A DNA stretch of 64,000 nucleotides from assembly GCA_944990035.1 (NCBI GenBank), contig CALYLX010000139.1, forward strand, positions 1 to 64,000, read 5' to 3'. The number at the start of each line of letters is the position of its first letter. Position 1 is the stretch's first letter. This DNA comes from Clitopilus passeckerianus. Its lineage: Eukaryota; Basidiomycota; Agaricomycetes; Agaricales; Entolomataceae. Made by a program: the position numbers and the translations under genes. The notes below the pieces were generated by a model. It saw only the letters and a program-made list of their open reading frames with translations. It was not told where the DNA came from and ran no database searches. Of this stretch, positions 10,659 through 22,667 are shown one piece after another.

Positions 10659-13081
10659 TCAGGACGTTGCAGGTGGTCGAGGTGGTTTGACACGGAACTC
10701 GCTCATCATGCAAATGTGACTGCACAAAACCTGTCAGTAAATGCAACCCACGAACAAATATAACGAAAAACACTCACTCCGAAGGGAAGTGGGCGTTCGG
10801 GAACCCGACCACTTTATCCAGATACTTCGGATCCACACCCTCTAGCACCGCATTGCAAGCCAAATTCGCAGTCGAATACCAGATGTAATCGATGACACCT
10901 TTGTAACCAGGCGTGAAATTCGTCAACGGTGGCTCGCCAACACCCGGAGCAGCATACGCGCTCTTCAACCCCAGCTTGTGCCGCAGACCCTCCGAGGTAT
11001 ACCTTCCATACGTATGGCCCAGGAAATCTGGATGATCAGGCGGAAGTGTTCCGTTTGACACAAAGTTGTACAAGCCGGAACCCGGCACGGAGTTGAAGTC
11101 ACCACAGATGATCGTTGGGATCCTCGTTCCGTCTGAGTATATTGGTGGAGGTCGTGTGAGGCCGCGGGGTTGGGATTGACCATTGACTTCTGTCGAATCT
11201 CCTCCTTCCTTCGCTGGCCCATCTTCTTTGAAGCTCCGGCGCGTGTGTTGGCTGGCGAAGGCGGCGCAGGGGAGGGTAGCGAGAGAAATCAGCTGCCATC
11301 TTGTCCACCTCATCCAGCAAAAGCGCTGCCTGAACTAACTTGACGTCGCAGAATTTGGGGTCCCAATGGATGTGCGCGTTTGCAAGAACGAAGCGCGTCC
11401 CGGTTTCTTTGTTTTCAAGCAGACACACGACGGCAATATGATCTTTGCCGAGGACACGATTAAACATATCGTCCGTCTTCTTGAAGTCTTGCCGCTGCAT
11501 CGCGACCGCGCTGAACTCGATGAGATGTTGCTCTACGAGATTGTACCTGGGATTACAAGTCAATTAAAGGAAAAGTTTGGACAGAAATGCGACTTACTTG
11601 GAGGACTTGTAGAAGATAGCACACCCGTCTACTTGTCTCCTTTCCGTCTCGTTCATTGTCTTGGCACGCGACTTGGGGTAGTAAACACCATCGTAATCGC
11701 GTTCTTTGAGGTTGGGGATGAGGTAATCCTCATAGTTCGCGGTATCAACCTCTTGCAAGCACATGAAATCCGTATTCCGCTGCACCAACTCCGTCAAAAT
11801 CAAATCCCGACGGTACTCCCAGTTCAACGCCCACGACGGCGTGTAGCCGTATAACCTCTCCGTTGCATATTTTGCGCAGAGAATGTTGTAACATGACACT
11901 GTGACTGTTTCTGTGTATGGGTCGGCTCGCATTGTGTCCAGGTCGGCCGGTAGTACGAGAGAATTAATCCGGCGATCCGGAGGTGGTGTTGGCGGTGTTG
12001 ACGTATCGCGTAGGTGGACAATGAGAGCTGGTGTTCCGTCCCGTTGTACAATTGCCTTGAGCTGCGGATCCAGTGGGTTGCCTTCTACCCCTAATGTCTG
12101 CAGCTGGTGGAGATTACCAAACTCGGCAGGAAGCGTGACGATATGATTATCGAAAAGGTATAGCTCTTTTAGTGACACGAGCATCCCGATTGACGGAGTT
12201 AGGTTCACAATGAGATTCCCTGATAAATCCAATACTTCCAGATGTCGGAGCTTTGCGATTTCCGGGGGAACATATTGCAGACCGTTATGGTTTAGGTAGA
12301 GGTTTATGAGAAACGTGAAGGAAAATAGGCCCGACTTTGATGGTAGGTTCTTGATACCGACTCCACCCATGTCTAGGGAATTCCAGGTATTCTCTGGGGG
12401 TTTAATTGAGGTTGGCCGGGGTGCTTCAGCTACTGGCGCGACGGTTGAGGATGGGTGGTTCATTGCGGCGGAGGTTGCTGGAGATGATTCCGATGCGTCG
12501 GAGGAGTCTGATTCTTTACCGGAGCCATTTGTCTCTGGGAGAGGGTGTTTGACGAGATTTGGGTTTGTGATGGGGATTGCGGATTTTGCGACCGTTCGTG
12601 AAGCCATTGCACTTGCGCGCGCTCGGTGATGAGTAGCGCGTGAGGAGCGAATCATCTGAATAGATGAAACGAAGAGATTAACGTGCTGAAAGGATACTTA
12701 ACCTAGCCGACGCACTTCACATTTCAAAAGCTGCTGTTGCCAATGAGGAGATATTATTTGACTGCCAACGCTTGCTGGCGACCCTTGAGAGAACGACTGC
12801 TGTTGATGTGAATGACCGTTTGGAGGTGAAGGATAGTGAGATAAAGAGTTATGGTGCTGGTGCTGGTGCAATGGCATTCCGGGATGAGGATGGTGAGGAT
12901 GATGTTGCATTGGATTCATCGTTCCATTCGTGTACATAGCATAGCCCGGCGACGGCTGTGGTGGCCCCGCCGTGTGTTGCGAACCCGGTGGCCCTAGTTG
13001 TGGAATATGGGGCCTTGGCCACGCAGACTGGTCTTGATGATTGGCCAATTTAATGGCTGGCGATTGCTGCGGGTAATACAT
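10659..13081 (-). CDS. ccr4: Ccr4 poly(A) deadenylase
   Basis: Catalytic subunit of the Ccr4-Not deadenylase, shortening mRNA poly(A) tails in the cytoplasm. The start at 13081 (MYYPQQSP) opens a His/Gln/Pro-rich segment. After an intron (GTGCGT) comes a leucine-rich repeat block (LYLNHNGLQYVPPEIAKL, LEVLDLSGN, LKELYLFDNHIVTLP), then the EEP nuclease: CLQEVD (metal-binding Glu), AHIHWDP, ICGDFNS and, across the last intron, PSDH with the catalytic His. The C-terminus is a short proline-rich tail. In the Pro-rich loop after DKMAADFSRYPP (about 11270) the frame changes with respect to the GDFNS part, probably an indel in a C-run. Divergent from the mevalonate decarboxylase gene. Confidence 0.92.
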
Positions 13082-13520
13082 CGCATCAACGGTACCAGAT
13101 GCTTTGAGCCGCCGGGGGCTATTGAGGGGAAACAAGGACAAGATGGAATCGAATGTCTCGACGTTGTGATGGACGATGAGCTCGTACTCAGTGATGACCG
13201 CGACGACGTTGACTCCAACAAGCACAATGGCGGCGTTCGTATGTGAGAATTGATTACTAATAGCCTTTGCACGTGATATATCCGGTATCCGACACCACTT
13301 TCGGTCTGCAAATCCGAGCTCATTGTTGTTGTCGATCTTATTTTCACGTTTGACTCTGAGTAAAAGACTACAAAAGCGGCCAAGTGAGGCGGTTTCATGA
13401 AACTTTGCGGCCGTTTACCGTTGTTATCAGTGGACATATTTGTGGATCGTTTGCGGTGATATTATCGTACCATATAATGATCAGCGATTTGATAGTCCTC
13501 AGTTTCTCATTTGTACCACC
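13082..13520. other. Divergent promoter, CCR4 and MVD1
   Basis: 439 bp between two divergent start codons. It holds no convincing gene. It must contain both core promoters, but I see no clear TATA box. Confidence 0.5.
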
Positions 13521-14847
13521 ATGTCTGCCCTCTTCCAAGCAACTGCTTCTGCTCCGGTTAACATTGCCTGCATAAAGTTAGTCACTGACACCGATGCTGA
13601 TGACTATTGAACTGACGACGAGCTAGATACTGGGGCAAACGCGACACGAAGCTCATCTTGCCCACCAACTCGTCTCTGTCTGTTACTCTTGATCAGGATC
13701 ACCTGAGATCTACCACCACTTCACGAGCGGACCCATCGTTCACCAAGGACAGGCTCTGGCTGAATGGCAAGGAAGAGGAGATCAAGGAAGGCGGCCGTAT
13801 GTCCACATGTATCGCTGAAATGAAGCGTCTCCGAAAACAAACGGTCGAAGACAAGAACGCCGACGAGCCCAAGGTATGTCTTCCCATCTGTACCAACATC
13901 ATATACTAAATCTCGTCCAGCTCTCAACTTTGTTCGTGCACATCGCGTCTTACAACAACTTCCCGACGGCCGCTGGTCTGGCTTCATCCGCATCCGGATT
14001 CGCCGCACTCGTAGCTTCCCTTGCACAGCTCTACAAACTCCCCGTCTCCCCATCCACCCTCTCCCTCATCGCAAGGCAAGGCTCAGGCTCCGCATGTCGA
14101 TCTCTCTACGGAGGCTTCGTCGCCTGGGAGCAAGGCACCTCTCCCACTGGCGAGGACTCGCTTGCGATCGAAGTCGCGCCCCAATCTCATTGGCCGGAAA
14201 TGCATGCACTTATCTGCGTAGTCAACGATGCCAAGAAGGGCACCTCATCCACCAGCGGTATGCAACGCACCGTCGAGACCTCCGCCCTCCTCCAACACCG
14301 CATCAAGCACATCGTTCCCCAACGTATGAAGGACATCTCGAAAGCCATCCTCGAGAAGGATTTCGACACCTTCGCAGCTATCACCATGGCCGACTCTAAC
14401 CAGTTCCACGCCGTCGCGCTCGACACCGAGCCTCCGATCTTCTACATGAACGATGTCAGCCGAGCTATCATCGCGCTTATCGTCGAGTACAATCGTGTCA
14501 GCGTGGAAGCCGGAAAAGGACGCAAGGCAGCGTATACCTACGATGCTGGACCAAATGCCGTCATCTACACTCTCAAGGAGAACGTGAAAGAGATCGTCGA
14601 GCTCGTTCTCAAGTACTTCCCTCAGAAGGAAGGCTCGTTCAAGGACGTCGAGGGCCTCTTCCCTGGTGTTGATATCGCACAAGTTGGCGGATCCGTTGTC
14701 GCGGGCTTTAACGAGGCCGTGGCGAAGCAGTTTGAGGTTGGCGCTGTTAAGGGATTGATCCACACCAAGGTTGGTGATGGACCGAGGGCTTTGGGTGCTG
14801 AGGAGTCGTTGTTGGGTGTGGATGGTCTGCCCAAGACGGTCGCCTAG
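13521..14847 (+). CDS. mvd1: Mevalonate diphosphate decarboxylase
   Basis: Converts mevalonate-5-diphosphate to isopentenyl diphosphate using ATP, a step to ergosterol and other isoprenoids. Three exons: 13521-13576, 13627-13873 and 13921-14847, giving 409 residues, close to the yeast Erg19 size. The first intron splits the family signature IKYWGKRD. Other hallmarks are [18 protein letters not shown] (phosphate-binding loop of GHMP kinases with the catalytic Asp region), [21 protein letters not shown] and [10 protein letters not shown]. The reading frame is intact throughout. One of the most certain calls in the window. Confidence 0.97.
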
Positions 14848-15340
14848 AGGATGGTGATACCCAACGAGCGGAAAGGAAGTAGCAATTATATTGGATGCCG
14901 TAATCTCTCTTGCATATCTCATTGGATTTCATAGAAGGAATATAATCTAACCGATCTCTGATTATGATTTCAATCAGGCGACAGGCCTATCTTCCCCGTC
15001 AATTGTGATCTCGAAGACGTCGAGCATCTTTCTGGATACGCTGCGGATAGCTCCCGATATTGCTCCGTTTCCTTTTGTGACCAGCTTCACACCTGTTCGA
15101 GATCTCACGAAGTGTACACTCGCCAACGGTCTCCGCGGCTAGTATTCAATTAACTTCGAAGAAAACCCTTGGCACGGTGATGTCGAGGCGCACAGCATCT
15201 CATTGATACCGGTGACTTCATACCGTCCTACGCTCGGTTTCTTGACAGCTCGAGCAACATGTGTGGATATGTTGTAGAAGATAAAAGGCAGCCCTTATGC
15301 TTGCAGATAGGGCAGGTCCCTCGAGACTTCAGTTCCTTCG
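14848..15340. other. Intergenic region between MVD1 and GH128 gene
   Basis: A minus-strand open stretch at about 14974-15139 reads like protein in more than one frame and ends in a stop at 14974, but I found no start codon, partner exon or recognisable family. It may be a gene remnant. The downstream end contains the promoter of the glucanase gene. Confidence 0.4.
15280..15288 (+). promoter_or_regulatory. GATAAAAGG box upstream of GH128 gene 1
   Basis: GATAAAAGG lies about 60 nt before the ATG at 15341. The paralogous GH128 gene has the same GATAAAAG core at nearly the same distance, which supports a TATA-like role. Confidence 0.45.
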
Positions 15341-16575
15341 ATGTTCTGTCGAGCTTCTTCTCTCTTCCTGTCTTTGCTGTTCCTCTCACCGACGACGGCT
15401 TTGGGCCAGATATTCAATTCATCTGCTAAAACTGGTCTCGCATGGCCAAATAGGAATTCATTGAGCATCGACCAGTTTGCGATTACCGGGAGAGTAGGCT
15501 GGTTGGTTCTCTATCGTATTCAACTCGCAAACTCGGGCTCAACCGGATTCATTCATCTCCTTGCTTTTTGTTTTGATTTAGGTACTACACTTGGAGTCCC
15601 GACCCAGTCACCACAGATATGGAATATGTCCCAATGCTCTGGGGGTCAAAGTCCGTTGCTGAGTTCTCCAGGACTATCAACAAGACGATACGGAATTATA
15701 ACGTCAAATCCGTCTTGGCTATGAACGAGTTCGTTCGATCTCATATATATTCAGTCCGCTCCTTGTCAGCTCACCTGTGGTTTATCAAATCCGTGTAGGC
15801 CTCAACAAGACGACCAAGCGAACATTTCTCCAGCTGATGCCGTGAACCTGTGGATACAGTATATCGAACCCTTGAAAGCCCAGGGCATCAGGTTAGGAAG
15901 TCCCGCTCCGTCAAACGCAGCTTCAGGGCAGAAATGGCTGCAGGATTTCTTCACCTTATGCGCCGGACAATGTTCAGTTGACTTCATCGCTTTGCGTAAG
16001 TCTCCACCAGCTTCATAAATATTCTACTTCCCACTGAACTAAGTTTCTTGTAGACTTCTACGGCGTCGACGCTGATGCATTCATCAAATATGTCAAAGGC
16101 TTCCACGATGCGTTCCAGAAGCCCCTATGGGTTACAGAGTTTGCTTGTCAGAATTATTATAACACCTCATTGCAGTGCAGCTACGATGATGTTGTGACAT
16201 TCATGAACAAATCCCAGGCGTTCTTGGAAGGCGCCTCTTATGTGGAGAGGTATTCGTGGTTTGGTGCCGCGACGGATTTGCATGGGGTTAATCAGGTAGG
16301 AAATTCCTTCAAGTTTGCAATATTCCGAAGAGAAATTCTGATACGTTCTCCAGGACAATGCCCTTTTGGATACTCATGGACGCCTGAACGACCTTGGCAA
16401 GAAATATATCAACTGTTCAGAACCTTGTCCCGTCCCAGAATATTTTATTCCACATAAGACTCCAAAGGGGGATGAGGATAACGGAGTTTCTGCCTTGTCA
16501 GCACTCTCGACACTGTACCTACTTCTGCTCGCAGCCATGATACCTCTAGTAGTTTCCGTCGCTTCTTCGGCCTAG
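15341..16575 (+). CDS. GH128 endo-beta-1,3-glucanase, probably GPI-anchored (copy 1)
   Basis: Family GH128 glycoside hydrolase, expected to cleave beta-1,3-glucan of the fungal wall. The ATG at 15341 starts a signal peptide (SLFLSLLFLSPTTALG). The barrel shows GLAWPN, YYTWSPDP, MLWGS, SVLAMNEPQQ (acid/base Glu, split by an intron), RLGSPAPSNA, HFYGVDADAFI, PLWVTEFACQ (nucleophile Glu) and VERYSWFGA. The C-terminal end is hydrophobic (STLYLLLLAAMIPLVVSV), typical of a GPI signal. Five introns at the same sites as in the inverted copy at 21.5-22.7 kb. In mushrooms such enzymes are linked to wall remodelling and fruit-body autolysis; that role here is inferred. Confidence 0.88.
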
Positions 16576-16761
16576 TCGCTGGTAGACTAGCGGGCATTGA
16601 TACAACCCTGAAAGAACATTGACCGGCGATCATCGTTGTTCAGCATTGCCGTAACTCGCGAAATGAATTGTCTCGGGCTTTTCAATGAAGAGGAATGGGT
16701 CTGCCGAGCAACAGCCAGCGTGTCCACTAACCTCGAGAACGCTGGCATTTTGGGGGGCAGT

Positions 16762-18530
16762 ATGACGAACACCAGTAATCAAGATGCGCCAGGCTCCGTC
16801 AAAAGCATGTGAGTTTCTGGGATCATGTCTTATTTCAAGCTCTGCTTATGCATGGACTCGGATAGCGCCACTTTATTGGTGAAGCTGCAGGGTATGGGCA
16901 GACACGCACATCTCGTGGCGAAGACTCACCGAAATGAATAATAGATGAAGTCTCGGAATTAGCTGGAAGAGAAGCAAATCGTGTTACCAACCTCGAAAGT
17001 GACTTGGAAGCCTACAAGCTCTTGTGCGCGGAGTTGAGGCAAGAACGGGATCGTCTTCGGAGTATGCACGGCGAGACGGTTCAAATTCAAATTCAAGACC
17101 AGGAGGAGGGGGAAGTGAAGCCTATACCAGAAATAACGAAGACGCCGGTGTGTATTCTTCTCATATCGAACTACTATCTCATTCAATGAAAATCTAGACA
17201 GATAACAATCGTGTCGTTGCGGTATTTGACGGCAATGGAACAATATTCCATCAAGAGAATATCCTGAAAGGGAGAAAAGGAGGCAGAGAAGCAGCGGAAA
17301 TTCTCCGCAAGAAGATCCTGGAGTTCTTGGAACAGGCTTATGGCTCAATGGACTACAAGCTATGGATCAGAATATTCATTAACAAGTGGGGTATGTTGGA
17401 TGCATACGAGCAGGATGGAAGTTCCACTGTGACCGGGTCATCGCTAGAGGTGGCTTTCAACAACTTCATCTACGGCTTCAATGGGTCGTCGGAATGCGTC
17501 CTGATGCTTGACGTAGGCGAGAGTAGGGACGCCGCTATTGCCAGAGTTCGAGGTAGCTGGTGTTTGGCCCGCAATGAACAATGCTGACGAAGATGCCTTA
17601 GCCAATATTGAGGAAGAAATGAGGATTCCACAGACGACAAAAATCATTTTTGGAGGTATTTGCACCCGCATCCTTTGCAAAATTTGTAGGTCCAGTCGTT
17701 GACGCATTCCTTCAGGCTGCATAAACGCGACAGTCAAGGACCTCTTGAAGTCGTACATCGCGGCCGGGCAGGGCGAGAAACTCATAATGTTCTCCACGCA
17801 TCCCAACGTGACGAAGGAGATTGACTCCCGTGCATACCTGACGTCCTGGAACTCTTCTCACAGGTCCGACTGGGTTCTGCTGATGAACGCTCGACAGACG
17901 ACATTGCAGGCGACGAGGACGGCCCACGGCCAATGACTGGTGACCGCCGATTAGAGCGAAGATATGCGCGCTACCTTGACCCCGTGAGCAATAAATGGAT
18001 TATCATTTTCTCCTTACTCACCTCACAACGTTGAACAGCATCCAGAGCGATGTAGGTTTCCGGCTGCAGTGGAAGGGGGTCAAATTTCTGACAAATTATT
18101 GATAGTACGACATGAGCCGTGCCCACAGCTCCACCTTACAGACAAATGCACTCGGAAGAATTGCAAGTATGCCCACGACATCAAGTTGTCGTTGCAGTCG
18201 CTCCGTGACATGCGAGATGCTTTTAGTGATATCCCCTGCAGATCTGTACAGAAAGGTACGTTGGTATCCAGTGATCTTCATAAGGCCGAGCCTACACTAC
18301 CATTAGAAGTCCCCTGCAAGTGGGGAAAGGCATGTTACTATGCTCATTCGTGCCGGCGTGGAATGTCATGTGGATTTGTGAGGACAGGAGATTGCTGGTT
18401 TGGGGGAGGTACGTTCAACGGGGCAAGATGGAAAAGCCGATCTAACTGTTCTATAGGAAAGCGACACAAGGCCTCGCCCGATGACGATTCACAGTCACCA
18501 GTATATGTGTTCCGAAAGTATCAGAAGTAG
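16762..18530 (+). CDS. PIN/NYN-like (DUF7923-type) plus CCCH zinc-finger protein, copy A
   Basis: Member of a fungal family with a coiled coil, a PIN/NYN-like fold and C-terminal CCCH fingers, probably RNA-binding. From the ATG at 16762 (MTNTSNQDAPGS) small exons join into a coiled coil (EVSELAGREANRVTNLESDL). Next comes VVAVFDGNGTIFHQENIL, KLWIRIFINKWGML and IFGG joined to CINATVKDLL. The expected family motifs are DGDG and CHDxGY, so this copy has lost several acidic or polar positions (Asp to Asn; CHD to CIN). The fingers are CPQLHLTDKCTRKNCKYAH (CX8CX4CX3H) and a Cys-rich unit CKWGKACYYAH. Ends KYQK. The family label is from memory; the degeneration is visible directly. Confidence 0.7.
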
Positions 18531-19402
18531 GTGCCTAAGGCGCCATAGCATTTCATGCAGAGAGCTGTTGAAGAGGAGGGCAGTCTAGATGCTTTTAATA
18601 TAATCCCGTTAGAGCATAGCTACCTATTATCCAAGGGTGTTTCAGAGAATGTCTTCATTGTGGGTAGGTGTGCATAGGTACAGCGCATGGGCCCCTGGGC
18701 GGGAACGCGGGTTCCGTGGTCACGTCTTTATTACGACGCAACCAAGCCCATCCTAGATAATCACCGTGCTGTGAGCGGTAAAAACGCCGACCATTTTACC
18801 TTGCACAAAGACAGAGATAATCGAGCTCAGGGAAAGAGAGTGGGAAAAAGAACTTGAAGCGTAGTGGTTCCTTCAAGCCAGAGGTAATGGTCTGATGCGG
18901 GTGACCAAGCCAATGACAGGAGGGAGTCGCTCTATTTGTACCTAGATTTCTGCACACTGGGTATATATCTCCAGGGTGGCCTGAGATGGGCCTCACCCCA
19001 TGACGTGCCACCAGGCGCTCACCGCACCTAGTAACAGCCAAGATAGGTTCCACCCCTCGACTCAAGCGCATCAAAGTAGCAGCTGTTCAGCAATGGTCGG
19101 CTAGTAAGTTTAAGGCAACCACGCAAAAGCCACAGGCATGAGATCTCCGTTCTCTGGAGTGGCAGATCTCGTAGACGGTACTTGACTATGCGGTCTTTGG
19201 TGACTTTTGCGTGGTACACGGTGGAAGACTGTTAAGCGCCCAGCGTGACATCAAAGAAATGTGACCTTCACAGCATTGCCTAATGTCACAGAGATAAAGT
19301 TGAAGATCCCTCAAGGCGACCACGCGCTCTTTTTAGTACGGAGTCCATCCCATTGGCTAGAAGAACCAGCGAAGACGTGTGCTTCTGGATCTATGAAAGG
19401 TT
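18531..19402. other. Spacer between the CCCH paralogs
   Basis: About 870 bp. No open frame on either strand has recognisable protein character. It should hold the copy A 3' UTR and the copy B promoter. Confidence 0.5.
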
Positions 19403-21284
19403 ATGTCAACGGAGGGCACTTCTGATCATGATGCGGCTGCAAAGATGTACGTGAACCCTGATGGCCCCCGAGATTCACCAGTTGAACAGCTTTTGACGCT
19501 GGTTGTTTAACAGTGATTTACTTCTGAACGAGTTACGAGGTAATGTCTCGACGGCAGTTGAATAAGCTTCAGTTTACTCATTGACTGCCAAGTTGAAATA
19601 TCGAATCTCAGTGGAAAAGAAAATTCGCATGCTAGTCGAGTCCAAAGTTTGGAAGATGATTTAAACGCCTATAAGAGCCTCTGTAGTGACCTCAGGGCTG
19701 AAAAAGACAAATATAGGAATCTGTACTCCATCTCAGAGAAAGAGAAAGGAGACTTGGAGAATTCAATCAAGGTATTCGTGTTCTTGCTTTCGAGTCACTT
19801 GTCTGAGTGCCTCCTCCCCAGGGACATCGAATTGTCGCCCTCCTCGATGGAGATGGCGTCATTTTCTCACAACAATACATCCTCGGAGGACGCTACGGCG
19901 GCCAAGAGGCTGCTCAGACTCTGTCGAATGAGATCATACAATACCTCAAAGCGAATTATGGAGCGCAACCCTACCAACTCTGGGTCAAGATTTTTCTCAA
20001 CAAGCGTGGCTTGGTCGAGGCTTATAAGCGCTTCGGCAATGTGAACGAGGGCCTTATTGAGACGAAATTTGAAGAATTTATGTCTGGATTCAATCAAGCT
20101 GCGGAGCGATTCTCGGTAGTTGATGTTGGAGCAATCAAGGAGGCTGCGGACGCAAAAATAAAAGGTTCCTTGCTTTCAGCTACTCCTTACCGCCGTCAGC
20201 ATTCTAATCAGTTTTGCCATTAGCTCACCTTGAAGATGACCTCAAAATCCCGCAGACGGAGAAAGTCATATTTGGAGGTCAGCCAGTCAATCTGCCGTCT
20301 ATTTCGTGCACTGCTCATTATGTTCCAGGCTGTCATGACACAGGCTATATTAACTCCCTCAGGTCGCACATCACCTCTGGGTTCGGGGAAAAGCTCATCC
20401 TCCTGCCCGGTTACAACGAAGTGGCGTTTGGGATCGCCGACCTCGGCCTTCCCACCATGCCACCTCTCTCAAACCTATTCCTCTCACACAAACTCGGAAG
20501 TCCCTCTGGTTACTCGAATGGAGGGCCTTCAATCCACCCCAGTCACCTCGCAAAAATCGAGGAAATAGTATTCAGACCGGAAATATGAATACATTCGCAT
20601 CAAGGAGTATATCTCCTGTATCGCAGCTGGGGACGCCAGCGGCGAATTTCGCATCTTTGGATGGAGCCCCGTCAAGCAGTAAGAATGGGAATGCTCATAA
20701 TACTGGGGAGCTACGGCCTCTTGACCCCAAGCTGGTTTGTTCCCGCTACATCAAATCTTTTACTACCGCTGATGTTCCTTTTTCGATCTTAGTCTTTGTT
20801 CAAACGTGCGTCTGTCCCTTTATGCACCTACTACTCGACGCTAACCAGACTATGCAGAGAATCCACCACCTTGTACCCGCTACTACGTCTCTGGGAAGTG
20901 CAAATATGGCGTAACATGCATTTACGCACACTATTATAGCCTGGATCCAAGCCAACTGGCTGAGATCAGGAAGAAAGCCAAGATCAACCCCTGTGATTCC
21001 ATTATTAAGAGTGAGTATCGTGCCGAACTTAGGAGTCGGATACTGATATACCTTGCCTACGCTAGAGTACCCCTGCTCCAAGGGCGACGCTTGTCCCTTT
21101 GGACACTATTGCCCACAAGGTGCGAAGTGCTTCTATCTCAAGAAGGGAAATTGTAAGTTTGGAGGAGGTCAGTGTTTCGTTCTTCTATCTCAAGCCTGCT
21201 GTGGTTCTGACTTCTCGTCTCCCAGCTCCTGGCCATAGGTTAGCCGAAGCCCAAGCAGAAGCTCCCCAAGCGAATGCCACCTGA
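19403..21284 (+). CDS. PIN/NYN-like (DUF7923-type) plus CCCH zinc-finger protein, copy B
   Basis: Tandem paralog of copy A. From the ATG at 19403 (MSTEGTSDHDAAAK) two tiny exons lead to a coiled coil (VQSLEDDLNAYKSLCSDL), then IVALLDGDGVIFSQQYIL, LWVKIFLNKRGLVEAY and IFGG joined by an intron to CHDTGYINSLRSH, so the acidic family motifs DGDG and CHDxGY are intact. A Ser/Pro-rich linker precedes CTRYYVSGKCKYGVTCIYAH, a canonical CX8CX5CX3H finger, and a second Cys-rich unit (CSKGDACPFGHYCPQGAKC, then CKFGG). The stop is at 21282. Intron phases match copy A. A role in RNA binding or cleavage is inferred from the fold. Confidence 0.75.
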
Positions 21285-21461
21285 ACACATAGATGAGAGA
21301 ATGTTGTGGCACGAAATGTATTGACTACGAATTTGAAGGATATATCCGAGAAATATACAAAGGGGTATATACTATTGGTATCTGTAAAGCATGTAAAGTG
21401 TTATAACGTACAACGAAGTTCTTGTTGGTATCACACGATCCAAGTGGCACGCAAAAGAAAT

Positions 21462-22667
21462 TTAGAATAGGTACAATATCACTACGATATAAGAAGCCAG
21501 GGCTATCCAATTGGCAGCCGTGCCCGAGAGCATATTGAGAGCACTGTTCTTAACTGTGGGTAGCCCGCTGTTCGGCGGTTCTGGGACGGCAGCAGGATTT
21601 GGTGCTGAAGCGCCAATGTACTGGGAGCCCAGGGGGTGATCATTCCGTTGGAGTCCACAAGTGCATTGTACTAGATGGTACGATATAGTCAGAATTTTGT
21701 TCCCAACATTCATCAGAAAAGAAAATACATACCGGATTCACACCCTGCAGGTCTTTCATGGCACCATACCAGCTATACCTCTCCACGAAGGGCGAATTAT
21801 CCATATAGGTCTGCGTCGTATTGAGGAAATTGACGACATCCGAATAGCTGCACCGCTTATTCATATCGGCAAAGTTCTGGCAATCCCATTCAGTGACCCA
21901 GAGAGGTCGTTGGAATGTGTTGTGGAAGTCTTCGACGTAGGCAATGAACTCCGTGGCATTTATGCCGTACCAATCTACGGTGTGGGTTAGCTAAGTTCGA
22001 AGGAGATCTGAAATGGTGGGTAGGATGATGCTTACGGAAAGCAATGAAGTCAACGTTACATCCACCTGCACATGCCCCGAAGAAATCTTGTAGCCAGGTC
22101 TTGCCATTGGGTGCGCTAGAGGGCGCGGGGCTTCCCACTCGTATGCCTTGCGAACGGAGTGGCTCCAGCCACGTTTTCCAGAGAATTGCTCCGTCCTGAG
22201 GAGATAGATTTGACTGACCAGTTTGTTGAGGTCTGTGTTTTTCAGGTTGAGCAGAGTGAAGGGGGTAGTCCATTCCATGGGCTTACTCGTTCATTGCGAG
22301 CACATTCTTGACTTTGTGCTTGGAGATCGTATCGTTGATGGTGGTCCACTGGTCGATAGTCTTGGAACCCCAAAACTGAGGAACAAATTCTAGATCGGTA
22401 TCTACAGGCCAGGTGGACCAGGTATAGTACCTGTATGAAGCCCAGATATTTAGCTATGAGCGACTAACCACGAATAGCCCGCACTCACCATGATATTTTC
22501 CCAGTGCTTCTGAACTGCGTGATATCCACGGTTGGGCCATTAGGCCATGCAAGTCCAGCCTTTGAGGTGGTATTCTGTATCTGCCTGGTGCTTAGGCGTG
22601 ACACACCCAGCACGGTACTCGAGAATAGCAGAACTAAAGCGAGTGGGACTCGGAGAGGACAAAACAT
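21462..22667 (-). CDS. GH128 endo-beta-1,3-glucanase, probably GPI-anchored (copy 2)
   Basis: Paralog of the 15.3 kb glucanase, on the opposite strand. The ATG at 22667 opens a signal peptide (LALVLLFSSTVLG). Motifs: GLAWPNGPTVD, YYTWSTWPVDTD, VLAMNEPQQTGQ (acid/base Glu across an intron), RVGSPAPSSAPNGKTW, PLWVTEWDCQ (nucleophile Glu) and VERYSWYGAMKDLQGVNP. It ends in a Pro/Ser linker and a hydrophobic tail (WIALASYIVVILYLF), a GPI-type end. Intron positions are shared with copy 1, as is a GATAAAAG box upstream. Both catalytic glutamates are kept in both copies, so both are likely active. Confidence 0.88.

Noticed and set aside
11366..11854. Plus-strand open frame opposite CCR4
   Set aside because: Mirrors the CCR4 nuclease exons on the other strand; no family signature.
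14245..14922. Long minus-strand open frame opposite mevalonate decarboxylase
   Set aside because: Antisense shadow of a well-supported coding exon with strong codon bias; no motif.
14974..15139. Minus-strand gene fragment downstream of MVD1
   Set aside because: Two frames look equally protein-like and neither has a start or partner exon; kept only as a note on the spacer.
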